Below, piece by piece: positions 4,488 through 8,149 of a stretch of 8,149 bases of DNA. The notes under the pieces were generated by a model. The model did not search any database, was not told the DNA's origin, and saw nothing but the letters and a program-made list of their open reading frames with translations. This stretch comes from Desulfobacteraceae bacterium (GTDB lineage Bacteria; Desulfobacterota; Desulfobacteria; Desulfobacterales; SURF-7). The stretch is from assembly GCA_030619585.1 (NCBI GenBank), contig JAUXBD010000040.1:1-8149 (forward strand), in the 5' to 3' direction. Numbering within the stretch: the first letter of the stretch is position 1; each line of letters begins with the position of its first letter. The position numbers and the translations under genes were made by a program.

Positions 4488-5347
4488 AATCCCAAAATTT
4501 TAATGGCCTCGTCCGGGCTTGCCACGGGCCGGTCTAGAATTCGGGCGATCTTAGTGGCCCACTGGACCTGCTCCCAGCTTCCCTTGGCCAGCTCGCCGCC
4601 GGGGACTCTTATGTTGTCCTCAAGGCCGACACGCATGTGACCGCCGTCCAGGCATGCCTGCATGATGCAGGGAAATTGGTTCGGCCCTACCCCGCATGCA
4701 GACCAGGTGTGGCCCTCTGGCAAGAGGCTTTTCATATGAGTGTGAGCCATGGGATTGAAGCCCATACCCCCCACAACACCATACACCATCTGCCAGTGCA
4801 TGGGTTCCTCAAACACTCCCCCCAGCTTTCGAATCAACAGTGTGTTGTGTATGCCGCCCGGGTCATAGGCCTCCAGCTCAGGTTTGACACCGATCATCTT
4901 CATTTTTCGCCCGAAATCCTCAAGCATCTTGAATGTGTTTTCAAAGATCATCTCGAACATCACCTGGCCGCTTTTGTGATCGGCGATGCCGAAGTTCATG
5001 GTGTTGGTGTTAAGCGACGCCATGTCCGGCTTCATCTCCTCAATTGGATTAAATCTCTGCTCGGCTGTCAGGCCGGCGGTGATGGCCGAACTCATGTTGA
5101 TAATAAGTTCCGGCACCCGCTCCCGGATGGCCTTGATAGTGGGTCGGATTATGTTCATGTCCGGTGTTGCCATACCCGTATCCGGATCCTTGGCGTGGAT
5201 GTGGACGATTGAACAGCCCTCGTTCCAGCATTTGTACGATTCCTCTGCAAATTCCTCCGGTGTGTACGGTGTGTTGGGATTATTACCTTTTGTAGTCCCA
5301 CCGCCGGACAGGGCCGCCGTGATAATTACCTTATTACCTTCTGCCAT
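4472..5347 (-). CDS. BKACE-family beta-keto acid cleavage enzyme (DUF849, Kce-like)
   Basis: A 291-residue TIM-barrel enzyme of the DUF849/BKACE family. Members such as 3-keto-5-aminohexanoate cleavage enzyme condense a beta-keto acid with acetyl-CoA to give acetoacetate and a new CoA thioester, using a metal (usually zinc). Visible landmarks are V-I-I-T-A-A-L-S-G-G at 7-16, P-Y-T-P-E-E at 27-32, the metal ligands in V-H-I-H (His49, His51), N-M-S-S at 84-87, K-P-E-L-E-A-Y-D at 155-162, and R-V-G-L-E-D-N at 239-245 with Glu243 as third ligand. Length is normal. AAGGAGG upstream with a 6-base spacer fixes the start. The gene is markedly GC-richer than its neighbours (for example 38 of 60 bases in 4561-4620, against 18 of 60 in 3181-3240), suggesting acquisition from another lineage. 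Substrate is unknown; lysine-fermentation partners are not seen here. Confidence 0.92.
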   Translation of the reverse strand: MAEGNKVIITAALSGGGTTKGNNPNTPYTPEEFAEESYKCWNEGCSIVHIHAKDPDTGMATPDMNIIRPTIKAIRERVPELIINMSSAITAGLTAEQRFNPIEEMKPDMASLNTNTMNFGIADHKSGQVMFEMIFENTFKMLEDFGRKMKMIGVKPELEAYDPGGIHNTLLIRKLGGVFEEPMHWQMVYGVVGGMGFNPMAHTHMKSLLPEGHTWSACGVGPNQFPCIMQACLDGGHMRVGLEDNIRVPGGELAKGSWEQVQWATKIARILDRPVASPDEAIKILGLKSRI

Positions 5348-5353
5348 TTCATG

Positions 5354-5360
5354 CCTCCTT
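5354..5360 (-). promoter_or_regulatory. Ribosome binding site of the BKACE gene
   Basis: On the minus strand AAGGAGG lies six bases before the ATG at 5345-5347, the best Shine-Dalgarno match in the window. An out-of-frame ATG lies between them and is probably not used. Confidence 0.75.
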
Positions 5361-5370
5361 TCTAATTTTT

Positions 5371-5401
5371 TCTGCGAAACTTTGCGAACTCTGCGTTTAA
5401 A
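5371..5401. repeat. TGCG-spaced repeat, probable dispersed intergenic element
   Basis: CTGCG, TTGCG and CTGCG occur at 5372, 5382 and 5391, about one helical turn apart, within CTGCGAAACTTTGCGAACTC and the following bases. Sequences of this pattern (TTTGCG/CTCTGCG ... TTAAAT) are familiar from spacers of many bacteria, by memory only. It lies immediately upstream of the BKACE ribosome binding site, so it would be in that gene's leader. Confidence 0.5.
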
Positions 5402-5621
5402 TGGTTATTCTGAAAACAGTTTCAAGGTAAGCTAATGATTAGTCTTTGCTTTCTGATCAAACTCTTTATCTAAAATGACTTCGTGTGTCAAGCTTTTGAA
5501 ATGGCTTCTAATACATCTGCTCGATTTCGTGTCTTATATACACTTCCATATTATTCTTCCTGTAAAGTTTACCATTTTCCTGCTGCTAACGCTACCTCAA
5601 CATCATGTGTTAAAATTTGAA

Positions 5622-5649
5622 TTGACATACAACTACCTTTGTATATACA
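5622..5649 (+). promoter_or_regulatory. Sigma-70-like promoter for the sensor kinase
   Basis: A perfect -35 box TTGACA (5622-5627) is followed by a 16-base spacer and TATACA (5644-5649) as -10; TATATA two bases earlier is an alternative. It points toward the kinase gene and would give a leader of roughly 110-115 bases. It is the best promoter match in the window. Confidence 0.6.
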
Positions 5650-5740
5650 TTCCAGCAAAAAAGCGAATTCTTATCTTTTGTCTAAAGTTTTCTCCCCTTG
5701 TTGCCTATCAATATTGGCGTTAAGGGAATGAATAAATGTG

Positions 5741-5768
5741 TAAATTACCGTCGAACGGGAGTAATTTA
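5741..5768 (+). promoter_or_regulatory. Inverted repeat overlapping the kinase ribosome binding site
   Basis: TAAATTAC (5741-5748) and GTAATTTA (5761-5768) are perfect 8-bp arms around a 12-base loop, ending two bases before the ATG at 5771. The likely Shine-Dalgarno GGGAG (5757-5761) is at the loop/stem boundary. As RNA it could limit ribosome access; as DNA it could be an operator. Confidence 0.4.
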
Positions 5769-5770
5769 AA

Positions 5771-6229
5771 ATGGCAAAGAAAATAAAGGAATTCCTAAAA
5801 TACCAACTTGAGCCGGGGGATTTGGAACACCGTTATCGGGTTGAGAAGCTTGCTAATGACAAGGTTCAGGCGATTGCTATTATTGCTCTCGGGTTCTTTG
5901 TCATAATCGGGTTTATTTTTCTTGACTATCATGTTCTTCAAAAAGGCATCTCTCTATATGCTTCGATAACGAGCCGTTGCGCTGCAGTGATTATATCCCT
6001 TTTAGCTGCTTGGATGTTATACCGTCAATCCATGACCAGATCCTTCGACTTAATCGTGCTAAGTTGGGCCATGGTTGTGATCTCACATGCTCATTGTAAG
6101 TGGCGTCAGACCGGACTATTATGCCGCTATTGTCGTGTGGGACATCTTTGCCATTTTCGTGATATATACCGCTCTCCCAATTCCCCTTTCCTTCCAGATA
6201 CTATCAGCGCTGTTTCTCACTTGCAGTAG
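5771..6229 (+). CDS. Sensor histidine kinase, N-terminal membrane part (frameshifted)
   Basis: This frame gives a cytoplasmic N-terminus of about 30 residues and then membrane helices at about 33-51, 66-84 and 93-105. After residue 106 the translation turns into cysteine- and arginine-rich nonsense (H-C-K-W-R...), while the overlapping frame from 6081 continues with the rest of the third helix and three more. The two frames therefore belong to one gene. The join lies around 6081-6095, where one extra base, or loss of two bases in a CATATG-like stretch, would link I-S-H to M-L-I-V-S-G. The ATG at 5771 is preceded by GGGAG nine bases upstream. The intact product (5771-7316) would be about 515 residues. 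Confidence 0.75.
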   Translation: MAKKIKEFLKYQLEPGDLEHRYRVEKLANDKVQAIAIIALGFFVIIGFIFLDYHVLQKGISLYASITSRCAAVIISLLAAWMLYRQSMTRSFDLIVLSWAMVVISHAHCKWRQTGLLCRYCRVGHLCHFRDIYRSPNSPFLPDTISAVSHLQ

Positions 6230-7316
6230 CGTTGTGCTTTGGTTGGTCTACAAGACTCCTCCCTGGGATTCATTGGAGACCGGAGCTACTCTTGCGGCCT
6301 ATTGTGTTTCAAATATCTTTGGTATTTATCTATCCAGCCGATTTAAACGATCAGATCGAAATCAGTTTGCCGCTTTTATGCAGGAGCGGGAAGCCAAAAC
6401 GCAACTTGAGGCTGCAGAGAAAAAATTGATCGATACAAATCAAAATCTTGAAGCCGAGTTAAATAAACGCATAGAAGAGATCCTTCAAAAGGAGTATAAG
6501 AGTGAGCTTGCCGATATCACAACCGGGACACTGCACAATGTGAAGAACATTCTAACCAGCATTAAAGTTTCTTCCGATTCAATTTCTAAAACATTAAATG
6601 GTGCATCTTTTAAAACCTTTAAAAGCGCAAATGAGACTTTGAGAGAGAATATAGACAATATTTATGACTATATCAAAAACAATCCAAAAGGCGACAAGCT
6701 GATGCAGCTATATCTGAAAATTGATGAAACCTTTGACATTGAAATGGAAGCATTCAGGGGATATTTAAGGCGTATCAAGGACAGTGTGGATACAATAGAA
6801 AAAATAGTTTCAGTACAGCAGAAGTATGGTGTGAGCTCTATGGCTGAAGATCTATTCTTAGGAGATATTATTGAAGATGCTTTTATAATGCAAGCCAAGT
6901 CAATAGATGTTAATAAGATAAAAGTGGAAAACACCATTCCGGCCGAACTAAAAATTAAAACCCTCAAGAGAAAGTTTCTACATATTCTTATAAACCTTAT
7001 TAAAAATGCATTAGAGGCTATGACAAAAACACATGTCAAAGATCGTAAACTTGCGTTTTCCAGTGAGCAGGCAGAAGACAGTATCTATATTAAAGTGCAA
7101 GACACCGGATGTGGGATATCGGAAGAAAATATGAAGAAACTCTTCAGCCACGGCTTTACCACAAAAGAAAATGGTCACGGTTTTGGTCTCCACAGCTGTT
7201 CTGTGTATATGAAAGAGATGGGTGGAAAAATTGATGTTTATAGCGCAGGAGAGGGTAAGGGTACGACTTTTACTTTGAAATTCCCGTTTCCTGCTGAAAA
7301 AGTCAGTACTAATTAG
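6087..7316 (+). CDS. Sensor histidine kinase, remaining membrane helices, dimerisation and ATPase domains
   Basis: This frame holds the main part of the kinase. Hydrophobic helices lie at about residues 11-30, 34-55 and 64-84 (helices 4-6 of the joined protein). A charged coiled coil follows at about 92-140, then a phosphoacceptor box A-D-I-T-T-G-T-L-H-N-V-K-N with His150. A long helical dimerisation region to about 240 precedes an HATPase_c domain: N box I-N-L-I-K-N-A-L-E-A-M at 302-312, D-T-G-C-G-I at 339-344, F-T-T-K at 357-360, G-H-G-F-G-L-H at 363-369 and G-T-T-F-T-L at 392-397. The input domain is an unclassified six-helix membrane unit with little extracytoplasmic sequence, so it may sense a membrane or lipophilic signal. 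No receiver or HAMP domain is present. The ATG at 6087 is not the native start. The partner regulator is not evident; a receiver domain fragment lies convergently at the window end. Confidence 0.87.
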   Translation: MLIVSGVRPDYYAAIVVWDIFAIFVIYTALPIPLSFQILSALFLTCSSVVLWLVYKTPPWDSLETGATLAAYCVSNIFGIYLSSRFKRSDRNQFAAFMQEREAKTQLEAAEKKLIDTNQNLEAELNKRIEEILQKEYKSELADITTGTLHNVKNILTSIKVSSDSISKTLNGASFKTFKSANETLRENIDNIYDYIKNNPKGDKLMQLYLKIDETFDIEMEAFRGYLRRIKDSVDTIEKIVSVQQKYGVSSMAEDLFLGDIIEDAFIMQAKSIDVNKIKVENTIPAELKIKTLKRKFLHILINLIKNALEAMTKTHVKDRKLAFSSEQAEDSIYIKVQDTGCGISEENMKKLFSHGFTTKENGHGFGLHSCSVYMKEMGGKIDVYSAGEGKGTTFTLKFPFPAEKVSTN

Positions 7317-7367
7317 CAGGCAGCCATATATGCACCATACCAAAAAAATGCTTTTTAATCCCACCTG

Positions 7368-7920
7368 TCATGACTTACCCACTTTTGGGCCCGCTGCATG
7401 CAAGGCAGCTATATAACCCAAAGTCATTGCAGGACCGATCGTACTGCCCGGACCAGGGTAAGTATTACCCATAACGGAAGCGGAACAATTGCCCACAGCG
7501 TACAGGCCGTCAATGACTGTGCCGTCTTCTTCAGTACACGGGCATGCTCATCGGTTACAAGCCCGCCTTTTGTGCCTAAATCATCGGGATAAAGTTTGAC
7601 TGAATAAAACGGTGGTTTTTCAATAAAAGCCAGACACGGGTTTGGTCTGTTCGCGGGTTTACAGTAGAATCGGTCATAAACACTGTCGCCTTTCCAAAAT
7701 CCTGATCTTTGCCTGTGCGGGCATAATCGTTGTTCTTTTTAATTGTGTCTGCAAGGCCTGACGGATCGATACCTGTCTTTTCAGCAAGTTCCCCGATGGT
7801 ATCGGCCTTTGTAACATACCCGCTTCTCAGATGTTTTTTCGGCAGGATTCCGGGTAGAATCATCCCCAGAATATAGTTGTTCCGAAAGGTGTTATCCAGA
7901 CTATAAAATATAGCCTCCCG
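7368..7920 (-). pseudogene. Remnant of a KstD/fumarate-reductase-like FAD-binding dehydrogenase
   Basis: Three minus-strand frames together encode the C-terminal 185 or so residues of an FAD_binding_2 family flavoprotein resembling 3-ketosteroid delta-1-dehydrogenase. Frame one (7920 to about 7695) reads G-Y-V-T-K-A-D-T-I-G-E-L-A-E-K-T-G-I-D-P and A-R-T-G-K-D-Q-D-F-G. Frame two (about 7695-7530) reads Y-D-R-F-Y, N-P-C-L-A-F-I-E-K-P-P-F-Y and D-L-G-T-K-G-G-L-V-T-D-E. Frame three (about 7530-7368) reads D-G-L-Y-A-V-G-N-C-S-A-S and the FAD-contact block T-Y-P-G-P-G-S-T-I-G-P-A-M-T. Each junction needs one base restored, in short A runs near 7691-7695 and 7524-7534. The N-terminal 300 or more residues, including the Rossmann GxGxxG, are absent: homology fades at a TAG (7921-7923). 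It is therefore a 5'-truncated pseudogene, not only a sequencing artefact. Confidence 0.8.
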
Positions 7921-7947
7921 CTATAATTTTTCAACAAAATATAAATA

Positions 7948-8149
7948 TCATCGTTCAATCGTCTGCTTCAGTTTTGCAGACAACTCTGCAAATAAAAAAG
8001 GTTTCTGAATGAAAGCTTGAGCTCCCGCATCCAAAGCATCCCGGGTAGGGCCATCTATAGAATAGCCACTACATATAATTACTTTCAGCTTTGGGCGGAC
8101 TTCCATAAGCAGGGGATAGAGTTCTTTGCCTCCTATATCCGGCAACCCT
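7948..8149 (-). CDS. Response-regulator receiver domain, C-terminal part (partial)
   Basis: The last 66 or so residues of a CheY-like receiver run off the right edge, with TGA at 7948-7950. The visible part starts at G-L-P-D-I-G-G-K-E-L, the loop that follows the phosphorylated aspartate (itself outside the window). It contains the conserved hydroxyl-bearing S-G-Y switch after K-V-I-I-C, and the invariant lysine in I-Q-K-P-F. The sequence S-G-Y-S-I-D-G-P with D-A-G-A-Q-A-F-I-Q-K-P-F is typical of receiver domains at the C-terminus of hybrid histidine kinases, so that is my preferred reading, with a stand-alone regulator as the alternative. The codon at 8143-8145 is TTG for leucine inside the domain and is not a start. 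Confidence 0.85.
   Translation of the reverse strand, partial: GLPDIGGKELYPLLMEVRPKLKVIICSGYSIDGPTRDALDAGAQAFIQKPFLFAELSAKLKQTIER

Larger units (their letters stand above)
5348..5770. other. Non-coding divergent intergenic region
   Basis: These 423 bases separate the BKACE gene from the sensor kinase. Translations in this stretch look random: hydrophobic or AT-derived, without domain motifs or a ribosome binding site. It holds the BKACE ribosome binding site, a TGCG-type repeat (5371-5401), an 11-bp palindrome CTAATGATTAG at 5432-5442, a sigma-70-like promoter toward the kinase, and an inverted repeat over the kinase start. I see no convincing minus-strand promoter for the BKACE pair and no RNA gene. 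Confidence 0.6.

Noticed and set aside
4637..5212. 191-residue plus-strand ORF opposite the BKACE gene, with other long ORFs at 4323-4640 and 4986-5435
   Set aside because: Antisense shadows created by the GC-rich coding strand; no domain motifs or ribosome binding sites, and the minus-strand BKACE and DUF3795 genes are unmistakable.
5475..5723. 82-residue hydrophobic plus-strand ORF in the divergent spacer
   Set aside because: AT-rich chance translation without a ribosome binding site; it overlaps the kinase promoter and has no sensible start context.
7398..7592. 64-residue plus-strand ORF after the kinase
   Set aside because: It lies opposite the FAD pseudogene, whose conserved C-terminal motifs on the minus strand explain the region.

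Overview
The window looks like a chromosomal segment of a strictly anaerobic, AT-rich bacterium. It most resembles a sulfate-reducing Desulfobacterota (Desulfobacterales-like) genome. This rests on recognised families rather than a database search: a COG1433/NifX-like cofactor protein, a heterodisulfide-reductase-type (CCG domain) iron-sulfur protein, a 12-cysteine DUF3795 protein, a BKACE-type beta-keto acid cleavage enzyme, and sensor/receiver domains of the kind common in that group. No tRNA, rRNA, CRISPR array, integrase or transposase was seen.

Left part (1-1092, + strand): the 3' end of an unidentified gene, then a COG1433 NifX-like protein, two small unrecognised ORFs separated by a pair of adjacent perfect palindromes, and a 30-codon ORF. 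The 30-codon ORF overlaps its upstream gene by four bases and may be the tail of a CGGC-type cysteine protein. A non-coding stretch follows (1093-1296) with a long imperfect hairpin that looks like a dispersed repeat.

Central operon (1297-3455, + strand): a short TrmO/TsaA-type tRNA methyltransferase, a two-[4Fe-4S] plus CCG-domain protein and a histidine-phosphatase-family protein. It is closed by two hairpins, the second a convincing intrinsic terminator. A short zinc-finger-less DnaJ-like gene comes next, broken by a one-base frameshift at an A6 run.

Minus-strand pair (4100-5347): a BKACE enzyme followed closely by the DUF3795 protein. The BKACE gene is visibly richer in G+C than the genes around it. 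A 423-bp non-coding region separates it from the divergent sensor kinase. That region carries a dispersed TGCG-type repeat, a good sigma-70-like promoter and an inverted repeat over the kinase ribosome binding site.

Right part (5771-8149): a six-helix membrane sensor histidine kinase split into two overlapping frames, meeting on the opposite strand a 5'-truncated, twice-frameshifted remnant of a KstD/fumarate-reductase-like FAD protein. Behind that is the C-terminus of a response-regulator receiver domain that runs off the window. Four apparent single-base (or two-base) indels in three genes within about 4 kb mean either an error-prone assembly or a decaying region. The missing 5' part of the FAD gene supports real decay at least there.

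No clearly new system can be claimed. The most worthwhile leads are the TrmO / Hdr-like Fe-S / phosphatase operon, the BKACE-DUF3795 pair, and the small-ORF cluster after the NifX-like gene.
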